From positions 1 through 64,000 of the forward strand of contig JAWZYU010000759.1 of assembly GCA_038380435.1 (NCBI GenBank): a stretch of 64,000 nucleotides of DNA, in the 5' to 3' direction. Positions within the stretch are counted from its first letter, which is position 1. Each line of letters opens with the position of its first letter. Below, one piece after another: positions 1-10,707 of this stretch. A program made the position numbers and the translations under genes. The notes beneath the pieces were generated by a model. The model saw nothing but the letters and a program-made list of their open reading frames with translations. It was not told where the DNA came from and did no database searches. This stretch comes from Ryuthela nishihirai. Lineage: Eukaryota > Arthropoda > Arachnida > Araneae > Heptathelidae.

Positions 1-350
1 CAAAATGCACCCTTGTCGAACACCAGAAGTAATGCTAAACCAATTGCTACAAGCCTTACCAACTCTCACACACGACTCAGTGTTGTTATAGAGAGCTTTG
101 ATTATGTTAACTAACTTGTCTGGTATACCATATGATCTCGCAATCAATCACAAATTATGGCAATCAACAGAGTCGAAAGCCTTTTTGAAATCAACAAAGC
201 TAGCAACCAAAGGTATCTGAAACTCTAAACATTTCTCAAGAATCTGCCTAAGTGAAAATATCTGATCCACACATCCCCTACCACTTCTGAATCCACATTG
301 CTCATCACGCAATTGACTGTCAACCAGATTCTTAATTCTATTAAGCACAA
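1..350 (-). mobile_element. RTE-type LINE fragment a (reverse transcriptase part)
   Basis: The minus strand reads the RT core of the RTE-like family that recurs through the window. NRIKNLVDSQLRDEQCGF, FRSGRG.VDQIF, VDFKKAFDSVD (motif A, catalytic Asp) and the start of VRQGCIL (motif B) are all visible. Stops occur within it, for example just after DCHNL. It runs off the left edge of the window and is 5'-truncated near 350. Confidence 0.85.
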
Positions 351-1032
351 TGTCATGCGGATAAGGGAATGAGACCCCATAGTCTCCTCCAACTGAGGAT
401 GAATGTGTACTTTCACTTGAATGGAGTCCAGGAGCGTAGTGAAAGACTATGGGGGAGACAACGAAGGTTTTCCAACTTGGAAATAAAATTTTGCCAACTG
501 AGAAAATAAAACCTTTACATAGTTATGTCTCTATCCAGAGATGCATCCACAATATTGCTTGGGGGTGGTGGTGAGGGGCAACTACCCAAACAACTCAATT
601 TTATAATTATCCCAAGTTGTCCCGATTTGGCAAACTTTCCTAAATTTCACGAAACCAATCCCAATTGTTACAACTCACCTGCATTTTACCATGTGGCTTC
701 GAATTTTGCCAAATGCCTTAGATTTGGCCAACTCGCCATAATTTTACAGAAAAATATCCCAATTTTTACATCTCAATTTTCTTAAATCACTTTGGATTTT
801 GCCAACTCACAAAGTTTTTGCGAACTCTCCTTATTTTCACAAAACCAATCCCAATTTTCGCAACTTGTGTGTATTTTACCAAGTGGCTTTGAATTTTGCA
901 AACTGTCCTAGATTTTGCCAAATCACCATAATTTTATAGAAAAAAAATCCAAATTTTTACATCTCCTCTGAATTTACCGAGTTATTTCGAATTTTGCCAA
1001 CTCTCCCTTAATTGCACAAAACATACATACAA
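351..1032. repeat. Dispersed AT-rich repeat with a 190-bp tandem unit
   Basis: From about 648 to 1025 a unit of roughly 190 bp occurs twice. The phrases 'ACCAATCCCAATT', 'GTGGCTT.GAATTTTGC' and 'CCATAATTTTA.AGAAAAA' return 190 bp apart (e.g. 691 and 881). Inside each unit the short phrase TTTTGCCAA recurs many times. About 45 bp near 470-515 is repeated almost exactly at 62558-62600, so the unit is dispersed. No coding potential is recognised. Confidence 0.6.
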
Positions 1033-1495
1033 AATCCTCATGCAGCCATAGGCTACAGAGGTCCAACCAGACTGTAATTCCCTCTCCAGACGCATCTGTT
1101 TTGAGCTGCTGCATTTGGCCACTCTAGGCCAATTCTAGCAAGGTCCTGTTTGACATTGTCTGCCCATCTCATCCTAGGTCTCCCCCTTTTTCCGAAACCC
1201 TTAGGCACACTGTTCATAAATCTATTTGCCGGTCTGCAGCTATGCATACAGGCAATATGGCCAAACCAACGCAGTCTCTCTGCACAATATACTGCTCAAA
1301 AGAGGTTGATGAGTCTTCTAACCTCATCATTGCTTACAAAGTCAAACCACCTAATGCTCAAGATACTGCAAAAGCATCTAGAATCAAAGGCATCAAGTTT
1401 CTTATTATCCTGCTTGTAAAGAGTCCATGTTTCGCTACCATAACTAATGTTAGAAAGAACCAAACTATTATACAGCCAAATTTTAGTCTTTAGGT

Positions 1496-2372
1496 TTAAA
1501 TGAAGATATATTTTGACGTATTTAATGAATATTAAGAAAGATATCATTCCAATGTCGATCAGTTTTAGAGGAAAAATTATCCTGAGCCAGGTGGGATACA
1601 AACCCATTATCTCCTGATAACATGTCAGGTGTTCTGGACCACCAAGCTACCTGTTGCCGATCGAGATCTCCTCTAATTGATGCTATGAACCTTCTACCAG
1701 CAGTACACAATTTTCCATGTCTTATGCAAGTATTTGTCCCCTGCTCTCAGCCTCAAGAAGCAATGACAATCATGCCATGAAGATGGTAATTACATTCTGA
1801 GTGTACAATTGTTTATATTGAAAAGATATTTTTCGACGTATTTAATGAATATTAAGGTTCACTCTGAAGTTAATGTCAAGATAATTTTTCGTCTAAAATT
1901 GATAAAGTCAGGTGGGATACGAATCCAGTATGACATGTTATCAGGGGGTTGTGGGTTTCTTATCCCACCCGGCTCAAGACAATTTTTCCTCTAAAATTGA
2001 TCGACCTTAACTTCAGAGTGATATCTTCCTTAATATTCATTAAATACATCGAAAAATATCTCTTCAATTTAAACAATTGTACACCCAGAATGTACTTACC
2101 ATCTTCATGACATGATTGTCATTGTTTCTTGAGGCTGAGAGCAACCTATATGAATACTAACTGATTCTCTGGGATAATACTTGCATGAGACACAGAGAAT
2201 TGTGTACTGCTGGTAGAAGGTTCATAGCATCAAGTAGAGGAGATCTTGATCGGCAACAGGTAGCTTGGTAGTCCAGAGCACCTGACATGTTATCAGGAGG
2301 TAATGGGTTCGTATCCCACCTAGCTCAAGACAATTTTTCCTCTAAAATTGCTCGTCATTAACTTCAGAGCCC
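1496..2372. mobile_element. Foldback tRNA-headed SINE (SINE3) insertion with 13-bp target duplication
   Basis: TTAGTCTTTAGGT stands on both sides (1483-1495 and 2373-2385), a perfect 13-bp duplication. The 877-bp insert is an inverted repeat centred near 1945. Both arms carry the same module, with a tRNA-like head (AGCTTGGTAGTCC, then GGGTTCGTATCCCACC as a B-box-like block) at 2265-2325 and in reverse at about 1590-1650. The module ends with GCTCAAGACAATTTTTCCTC. A third partial module lies in the centre. It has no coding content. Confidence 0.7.
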
Positions 2373-2387
2373 TTAGTCTTTAGGTGT

Positions 2388-3135
2388 TGTAATGGGCCAA
2401 GGAATTGAAAATACTTTTAAATTTATTAAGTTTTGGACCCTTTGCCTGATCCAATAATTTTTCAAGCTCTGGATAGCTGAGTCGGGCGCCAGGCAATAAT
2501 TAACCAATTGCCAAAAAATAAAGTTCAATTAGGGTTTGAATACCAGCGAGTTCTACTTAATGAGTAAGAATCCAAAAATTAAATGATTGTCAATTTTAAT
2601 CTAAATTCTAATCAAAACAATTAACGTTGCTCAAGAGAAAAATTGGTAAAGATTCAAAAAAGGTTTAAATAACAAACAAATTTATTTCCAAAATTATTTC
2701 AAATTCACCAAACTTCAATGAAGAAGATACTACGTCATTTCTATTTCATTACAAACTCTTCAACAAAACTCCAACTACACTCTTTCTCAACTAACTAACT
2801 GACTGACTGTTCTTGTGCTACACTAACTGTGACTAACATGTCACCAGTTTATAACAAGAGGCTACAAAGCCAGCACGTGTCATGTTGCACACTGAGAAAG
2901 ACATTTGCATAAATTGACGAGCGGCACTAGCTATGACGCAAGAAGGGGCGTGTCCTTGTACACACGCTTTAGCGGTTGACAATCTAAAGTTTGGAGTTGC
3001 ACATGCGCAACTCCTATGCTCTTGGAAACGAGCGCTGTGATGCCAAAAATGAAATAAAAATCCTCAAAATGATAAATATAACGTAAATTAAGCAAAACTG
3101 GTTAAGGTAAAGTAAAAGTGAATGAGGGTGCATCA
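2388..3135 (-). mobile_element. Candidate solo LTR (LTR-1) inserted in RTE b
   Basis: Read on the minus strand the 748-bp block begins TGATGCACCC and ends CCATTACA, the usual TG...CA borders. It interrupts an otherwise continuous RTE sequence. Near 2490-2500 the minus strand holds TGGCGCCCGAC, a lysine-tRNA-type primer-binding motif. So either the LTR proper ends there and about 100 bp of leader remains, or the motif is coincidental. A diverged piece of the same repeat is recognisable at about 62276-62440. No gag-pol coding is present. Confidence 0.5.
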
Positions 3136-4251
3136 GATTGTATATGCCTCTTTTTCCACACTCTCCATAGATTCTTAAGAGTCCTATTTATTGGCATAGG
3201 GAAGAGTATTTTAGCCAACTTAAATATCTTCTATTATTAATAAGGATTCTGAAAGAGCACCAGATCATGGCCATCTATATACCTACCAGGCCCGAACATT
3301 CTGTTTTTGATGTGACCAATGTCGGGTTATGGAAGAATCGTAGACTAGAACAAGATATAGGGTTCATCACTTGCTTTGGGCAAAAAGATGTTTTAAACTT
3401 AGAAATACATTGCAAAAATGCAAAAATTAGTATTCAACTAATTTTAGTCTTGTTTTACTGGGAAAGAAATGGAACAAAAAAATGCTTTTTTTCCCCTGTA
3501 AATCCTATCATATGGAGGAGATTAAAAAAAAATTGTAGACATGAACAAAATCTATGGTTCACCTCTTGCTTTCGGCAGAAAATTACAAATACATCGAAAA
3601 AATGCCGAAATTAGTATTCAACTAATTTTAGTCTTGAATACTGCGAAAGAAATGAAAAAAAAAATGTATTTGTTCTGTAAATCTGCCATATGGAGGAGAT
3701 AAAAAAAATATCGAAAGTTAGAAGTCTTGTTACAAGCAACTGAAATGATGATTTGTACTACAATGAAAGTAAACTTCAGAGTTTTAACTCCTCAGTTCTT
3801 ATATTTGTATTTTAACTAAGAGAATGCAATAGAAACAGAAACATTTTACTGCTTTATGCAGTAATTTATTCTTTATAAGTGAAACTGGCCAAAAAAAATC
3901 TACATTTCTTAAGGTACATATATTAGGTATTTAAAAATTATAAATGTAAATATCATAAATGGAAAATACTTATGTTGAAGATCAATTCAGAATCTGTTCA
4001 ACAAATCACTTTTTATTGGTAATGACCATTTTTTTCCGTATAAGAAATGCATATATGTTTGCAGTACAATTTCAAAAAGAACATTGACATAACCTTAATT
4101 TCCAAGTTCAAAGAAAAAGAAATGGTAGAATTAGATTGTATGGATTATATATATAGCTGTCACTGGGCCAATATTTAAACTTCTAAGATTACAAAAAATA
4201 AACAGCTTGAAAGAATTGCATCACTGAAAAAAAAAGTCCTGTATTTAATAC

Positions 4252-4425
4252 TATACACAATTAAAAAAGACTTGCTCCTTACGCAGAAATTAATTACAAT
4301 AAGTAAAATTCTATGTCATTAAGCAATCAAATTTTTAAGTTTATCCTTCAAGCTATTTACATGTTAAAATGGTTTATGAGAAAATTCAGGAGCTTTTTGG
4401 AGCAAGGACTTTCTGATGATGGAGT
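4252..4425 (+). repeat. Penelope-like terminal repeat fragment
   Basis: Diverged copy of the terminal repeat that bounds the Penelope-like element at 32564-33313. Shared phrases in the same order are 'ACAATTAAAAA.GAC', 'TGTCATT.AGCAAT', 'TTTATCCTTCAA.CTATTT' and 'AGCTTTTTGGAGCAA'. It lacks any coding sequence and sits inside the P-element. Confidence 0.6.
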
Positions 4426-6543
4426 GCTGCCCAATGTAGTAATAATATCCTTACCATATATTTTGAATATTTCTCTTTTTTAAACTCTCTCTCTCTGTGT
4501 GTGTGCATATATTATTTATACTGATGTATTTAGTTTTCACATATATTCCTTCTGCAAAATTGCTTGTAGATATCTCACAGAAATATTAATTTCAGTAACT
4601 TTTTCTCTTGGAACATAAAATATGACAGAGCAAAATATAATATATGGTGAGCACAGTTGTATCAAGAAACTATATGTGTGAAAAAATGGGGAAATTCAAT
4701 ATTGTAAAATGTAGCACTTAAATTTTGTGTGATATTATCAATATTACTTATCACCAAAACCAAATGAATCCATTTTGCTTCACCAAGTTTATTGGTGATT
4801 TAACAAGCAAATAATATATAATAACTTTCATATAATTTTAAAATACTACTAGGTTTAAATTTTTCACTCATTCTGTAGTTGTCACCTTCTTATTCCTATG
4901 CATGTTGCTTTAATAAGCTGAAAAATTTGCTTTGTCATGCCACATCACTTTCTCCTTACTAAATTGCATTGCTCTTTTGTTCAGCTAGCATTAAAACAGT
5001 TTTCAGTAAATTTCTACTTACAACATAAAATGTGATTTCATAAAGATTCGTACATTGCTTATATAAAATACATTGTGTACCATGATGATCATTGTATACC
5101 ACAAGCAGAAAAATTATCCTTATAGCATTTGCTTGTTACAGAAGTCTGATACAGCTTGCCATTATAAACTGTAGATCTCTCTGGGAAAAACAAAACTTCT
5201 GCAGTAATACCTGATAAAAGAAAATTTCATGCACTCCCCATGGCTCAAAATGTGGTCACTGTATTCCATAGCCAGGCACACTAATCACATAATGATCAGG
5301 GTGATTATCTCTCAAATGTTATGTGATTATAAATTACTTCTTAAATGGTTAAACAAAAGATGCTCATTTAAACTTGAGATTCATTATTGCTAATAATTCT
5401 CATTAAACTGGGGTCACATTATGAATCATGCAGAATTTTTAAATCATAAATTTGGTTTTTGTTCCAAGTAGAAAGTTATTGACCAGGAGTGAAATTTATG
5501 AAAGAGAATGCATGTGAGAAGTGGCATGGAAAAGTAAAATTTCAATGTACTTAAACTGACACCAGCATTAGAGGTAATGAGAGAGGGAAGGGGTGGATAT
5601 TACAAATAAATTGATAGCATCCAAAGCCAATATTGAAAAATACTGGCGTGATTTGCATATTAAATTGCTGACAAATTCTATATAGGGAAATATATTTATA
5701 AGATTTTTACCTATTTGAATCAACAATAAATATATACTTTTTTTTAAGGTTATGGCAAAAGATGAAGACTTTTGTGCAAATTTGATAAAAAAAATCATCA
5801 AAGGAAATTAGTAGGTTTTAATATTGTTAAATATATTTTCCTGACAGTTGAGCAACTGTCTAATCCAATATACTGATACTAACAAAAGTTATAATAGATG
5901 TAGTGTGTGGTAATTAAAATTAAATTGAAGTTTTTAATTCACTGTAAACTTTAATTTCATACTGATACTATGTGTAGCAACAAAAAAGCAGTTAATAAGC
6001 ATTCCATATCATCATCTGTATCTATTTCACTAAATATCTCACAGATAAAGCAGACTTCAACACTGAACACTTAGTAGATTAAGAGTAATTGAATTACTAT
6101 TCATCAAAGGGTGAACAGCAATCAGATAGATTAATTTAATTCAAGGAGACACCACTGATGTGCATCAGGATTCACATTCCATTTTCTTGGAACTAAATAG
6201 GCACAGTAACAATAATGCTAAAAGAAATACTTAAATTTGCTTCAGCTCTTCCCATCTCTAACTGGCAGAAAAACCGCAAATGTGGAGGTTCCCAATACTT
6301 TTAGTTGGTAACACTAATTTCAGGATTGAATGCATGCTTAATTTTTTTCCCACTCAAACACCTGCCATATTGAAATGTGATACTGACCTCCAGTAAGTTG
6401 CCTGTTTCCTAAATCTATATTCTAAACAATCTGTCTGGAATTTCCCAGGCAATATGTATGCCATATTCAAATCTTCACAATAATATATAAAATATTCAGT
6501 GAAAGTGGTAAAAAAAGACATTGCTTTTCTGTTAATGGAATTA

Positions 6544-6905
6544 TTGTCACTAACATATGCCTCTGTATCCTACAGCTCCCGAAACAATTAAAATTAAAAA
6601 AAAATATACATGAACTTCAAATGTTATATTTCTCACAGGAAGTATGTGTACATCTTTAAAAGGAAACATAACACCAGTTACCAAGAAAACATAAGCACTA
6701 TTTGCAGCATTTTTGCCATCAAATGCACATCCATTAAAATTTGGTTTAATGTATAACTCATCCATCATTAAGATAATATTTTTAGATGTAAGTGTTTGTA
6801 ATTTATACTTCAACTGTATGTATGCTAAAGATTTATCATCAAATTGTTCTGCATGTGGACATGTGTTAAGTGATGTACAAATCTGTCCAAAGACTTGGTG
6901 GGTGA
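6544..6905 (-). pseudogene. P-element/THAP9-like transposase fragment
   Basis: The minus-strand reading frame is open over about 110 codons. It contains SLAYIQLKYKLQTLTSKN, then IILMMDELYIKP, then FLVTGVMFPFKDVHILPV. In P-element and THAP9 transposases this is the beginning of the RNase H-like catalytic domain, with the Asp of the 'MDE' motif as the first acidic residue (family knowledge). It is broken after HVYFF. The THAP zinc finger, GTP-binding part and C-terminus are not recognisable elsewhere in the 5 kb. Confidence 0.68.
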
Positions 6906-7340
6906 GGTAACACTATATTTCCTGTCTTAAGAATCTATATGCAACATGTGCAATAGGGAATAAAAAATAATTAACAGATTAGAATATCTAAGGCACAGTT
7001 TCTTGCAGTTGTCCATTTACACAGTTTTTTGCAAATTATCAAACTGAACTGCATCCGTTTAATCAATCTCAATGTATTGCAAAAAAGGATCTAATGTATT
7101 TTTTGCTAATAGAAGAAGAAGTATAAGAAAGAAGTATTAATTCTGCTTGAATCTTGTTGGCATTTTATCAATATATCCTAAATTTTTCAACTGAACATTA
7201 TCAATGAATGCCAATATTTGAAGTTCAGCATTAATAACCACAGAACATATTTTAAGTGCAGGATCAATTTATAAATTAATGAAACAAACAGCATTATCTT
7301 TTGATATGTGTCCAAAAGTGTGAAATATTAAATAAAATAA

Positions 7341-7513
7341 ATACCCCCTCAAGCAGCTGCTTGCCACAGAGGTCTGACAGGAGCCTGTCAGTTTATATGC
7401 CACAGTAGGAGATCTGAGAGGATGGCAGGACCTCAGCAGAAAAACGACACACACATCCATGCCAAATCCGGGGCTCGAACCCAGGTCCCTTAGATCAGTA
7501 GCCAAGCGTGCTA
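7341..7513 (-). mobile_element. SINE2 copy (tRNA-headed), minus strand
   Basis: Reverse complement of the SINE2 family. The B-box-like GGGCTCGAACCCAGG is preceded (in reverse) by GCCAAGCGTGCT, and followed by the body 'CTGCTGAGGTCCTGCCATCC...' ending in 'AAGCAGCTGCTTGAGGGGGT'. Compared with the 33.4-kb copy the 5' head is slightly truncated. A short AATATTA-like duplication may flank it. It is not a tRNA gene because the cloverleaf is incomplete and a SINE body follows. Confidence 0.75.
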
Positions 7514-8714
7514 ATATTAGGAAGTGGAATATATTCCTTAGACTATATTAAGTTTGAAGGGACCCCTGTTTTAAGCTGTACCCTTTGGCATGGTGCTCAA
7601 GGGACATTTGTTGTTTTCTTGTTCTTTGATGAGGTGGCATTTATTATGAAACAATAGATAAAATCAAAACATAACCTAATCCAAATAAATAGCTAAGAAT
7701 TTAGAAATCTTGAAATTCAAGAAGCCATCATATTTCACAAATAATTAAGGAATGTATATATATACACACATACAGTACCACATTCAATAAACGAGGAATT
7801 TCCTTATGTATACTTCAGACGATTTACTGATGAACACTACATTTTGAAATATAGCAGTTATTTTGGTATTGAATAAAAGTTTAAATATTTATGGTCCTTA
7901 CAGCTGTGACCTAAAGTTCTTTACTTCACCACTTCACTTCCATTTATTAATCAGTAAATATAACTTAATAGTTCATGGCTTAAAATTTAAATTTACTGCT
8001 CATCCTTAAAATTAGGCCTAACTTCAGGTATGGTCAGAACTAATCAAAAACAGCTAAATTATTACAATGAATTACATTATTAACAAAAACTAAGATCAGA
8101 AACTCAAAATAATAATTGTAACTTACCATTGAGTAATGTAATCCTTTTTAGATAACACGTAGTCAAACACAGTTGTAATATTGTAATATATACACACAAA
8201 TTGTAATATATACGTGAACACAAACAGCTGCATATTGCTATGAAGTAGCACTACTTGTGTGACGTCACAACTAGACCTTACTCTGGCGAAATGTTCGGGC
8301 CTGGTAAGTATATAGATGGAATGACCAGATAGAACTAGAAGAACGCATATTGCCTCTGGCTCATATGAAAATCTCGTTTTCAAAGAGAATGAAATTTTTC
8401 CATACTCCTTAACATGGAATGAAGTACTTCCCTCTTTCACTCCTTAACAGTTTTAATTTGAGATAGCGGAAAATGAGAAAAATGTAAATAGTGCATTATT
8501 GGTAATTATACAACATAAAGTTATTCGTCTTTTAATTAAATTTAAAAAGTTGCTATTTTGCACACACCTCTCAGAAAAATGGGTAGATTATTGCTATTAG
8601 TGATCTCTTGAACAGCTACCACTAACATTTTAAATTTGTCAGATACATATTATTTGAAAAACTTGATAATAACTCTGCCGTTTTCATATTTATATTTTAT
8701 TTAAAGATATATAT

Positions 8715-9397
8715 TGTTATAAATTTAAGGATGGAAACTGAGCGTGAGTTGAAATGAATATTTAGCAACAATAATCCTAAAATAATGTAATTTATTAGAA
8801 AAAAGTATGAATAAGAGCATTTATATGAACTAAATTCTTCATCAGTATGAAAATAAACCTTCAGAAGAATATAGCACCTTATCACTATTCCTACAAATAG
8901 TTGTTTCTTTATAATTCTTACGATCTCTACTCAAAGCATAAAATAAAGATTTTTACAATACTCAATAAGTGCATAATCATATTTGCAAATAAACCTGTAA
9001 TCTACTAAGAATAACTTTACCAATTTCTTAAACTAAATGTAACTACTTGTATATATCAAATGACTTTCTTCTAGGATTAGACTCATCCTCCGAAACTACA
9101 GCTAAATATACTGGTCTCTCAGAACCAATTGTTTTAAGACGATGAATTCTTCCTTTTTTTTTTCTAGTTTACTAACAAGATTCATATTAATAGTCTTTAT
9201 TTCTCACGCACACACCAAATATATAAGCATTTCTTCTTTAAACTATCATGCACAGACTAAGTACTTTTTCCTTTACACTAATTCTTCCCAATTACAGCTC
9301 TCTTGTTCCTTTTTTAAAGTTAAGAAGTGGTTAGTGACGTAATTCTCACACTGAAGCATATGCGAGTTTCATTACTGATCATTCATCTGTCGCAACA
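8715..9397 (+). mobile_element. Solo LTR (LTR-2), plus-strand copy
   Basis: 683-bp element starting TGTTATAAA and ending GTCGCAACA, flanked by ATAT on both sides (8711-8714, 9398-9401). The same family occurs in reverse at 41366-42065 inside an RTE copy, also between ATAT repeats. That copy shows the ends are real. Shared phrases run through its whole length ('GAAACTGAGC.TGAGTT', 'AAAATAA..CTTCAGAAGAA', 'ACTAAATGTAACTA'). TG...CA borders, 4-bp duplications and no coding content fit a solo LTR of a Ty3/Gypsy-like element. Confidence 0.72.
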
Positions 9398-9479
9398 ATA
9401 TATTAAAACTAGCTAAGTATTTAAAAAATGCAAATTATTATATTTCATTAGTACCAATTCAACTAGAGTTTTCTAATTA

Positions 9480-10320
9480 TCATTTCATTGTTTCCAATGG
9501 AAATTCATCATGACATTCATATTCCACCACCAAAATTTCTTCCATTAATGCATCTCTGCAATATTTCTTTGAAATTTTGGAATTTTCAATTTTTTCACCA
9601 AAAGGGGGTGCAATTATAGCTTTTGGAGATTCCGAAAGAGCGAACTATAACATTTTACCAATTCCTATCTAACCCAAAAAAAGTATTTTTTATTTATCTC
9701 TAGGTATGGTTTCTAAAAAAAGTGTGTTTTCTCACTCCCTCTGGGTTTAAGGGATCAAATCATTGTTGGCAATGGAAAGTTTGTGACCTTTCACTTTCGA
9801 CCACCAAAATTTCAAATTTTTAACATAAATACATCGTTTGGAATTTTTTAAATTTCCACCACTAGGGGACGTAATTATTGCAATCTTCCAAAAATTTTAA
9901 TTGCATCCTCTAACGGTGGTCAAAATTAGAAAATTCCCATGATTTCCAATGAGTATTGCAAAAGCTGTATTTATGCTAGAAATTTGAGATTTTGGTGGTG
10001 CAATGTAAAGGTCACAGAATTATCATTGCCAACAATGATTTGGCGCTTTAGACAAAGGGGTGTGAAAATAAAATTCTTTTAAACAGAATTAAATGTTATT
10101 TAGAGATCAATGAAAAATTATCTTTTTCGGTTAGATAGGAATTGATAAAATGTCGATCAAAAGATTCGCACTTGCGAATCTTTTGAAAACTAGAATTGCG
10201 CTCTGTAATGGTGAAAATTTTTGAAAATTTCAAACGAATATTGCAACGATGTATTAATGATAGAAATTTGGGTGGTGGAATATGAACGCCATGAAGTTCC
10301 ATTGGAAACAGTGAAATTGA
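9480..10320. repeat. Foldback repeat (family R1) as large inverted repeat
   Basis: Two arms of roughly 400 bp face each other around about 9920. Phrases such as 'TTGTTTCCAATGGAA', 'ATTCATATTCCACCACC', 'GCAATATT.{1}GTTTGAA' and 'CAATTCCTATCTAACC' occur on one arm and in reverse on the other. Single-arm relatives lie at 19955-20215, 39300-39890 and 45320-45650. No coding region is found. It could be a MITE, a satellite fragment or part of a larger non-autonomous transposon. Confidence 0.65.
10157..10186. repeat. Perfect 30-bp palindrome inside R1
   Basis: Two perfectly complementary 14-base arms (TCAAAAGATTCGCA and its complement) are separated by CT. It sits in the right arm of the foldback repeat. 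The corresponding place in the left arm has no such hairpin, so it arose after the arms diverged. Confidence 0.85.
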
Positions 10321-10707
10321 TTAGAAAACTTTTTTAATTGGATTGGTATTAAGCAAATATAAATCGCATTTTTCAAATGATTAGATAGTTTTAACATATC
10401 TTTAGATATCACTAAATATGGAAACGGCATAGCTGTTAATGAGTTTTACAAATAATATGTATATAATTGCAATTTGAGATTCCACTGGCAATTTTTTAAG
10501 TTATTCCACTGACAGCAATAATTTTCCCTCTTTTCTGAGAGAAGTGTTGGAAATGCAACTTTCAAATTCAAGAATTAAAATGCGAATACTTTTATGTTGT
10601 ATTAATTACTAATAAAATATTATTTGCATTTTTTCCCATCAGTCACTAGCTCAAATTAAAACTATTAAGGAATGAAATACACTAGAGGAAAAAAAATTCA
10701 ATACTTG

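Larger units (their letters stand above)
1033..3190 (-). mobile_element. RTE-type LINE fragment b (C-terminal part, interrupted twice)
   Basis: The 3' end (1033-1495) encodes the family's C-terminal domain on the minus strand, including GRPRMRWADNVKQDL. The element is broken at 1495 by a foldback insertion and again at about 2387 by an LTR-like insertion. It resumes at about 3136-3190, with the phrase 'TTCCACACTCTCCATAG' also found in copies d and g. It is 5'-truncated after that. Deduced order: RTE first, then the two insertions. Confidence 0.8.
3266..8323 (-). mobile_element. Decayed P-element-type DNA transposon (about 5.06 kb)
   Basis: The ends are inverted repeats of about 35 bp. The left begins CATGGCCATCTATATACC and continues through CAGGCCCGAACATT; the right end, read in reverse, is CATTCCATCTATATACTT and the same continuation. 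ACCAGAT flanks both sides (3259-3265 and 8324-8330), matching the 8-bp duplication of P elements except for one base. An internal minus-strand piece resembles P/THAP9 transposase (separate entry). The rest of the 5 kb is AT-rich and full of stops. A Penelope-end fragment (4252-4425) and a SINE2 (7341-7513) lie inside. Confidence 0.72.

Noticed and set aside
3267..3614. 115-codon open frame
   Set aside because: It begins inside the P-element terminal repeat and shows no domain. A chance frame.
4395..4430. Hammerhead ribozyme in the Penelope terminal repeat
   Set aside because: A CTGATGA core box is present, but no paired GAAA box or closing stem follows, and the other two copies lack CTGATGA.
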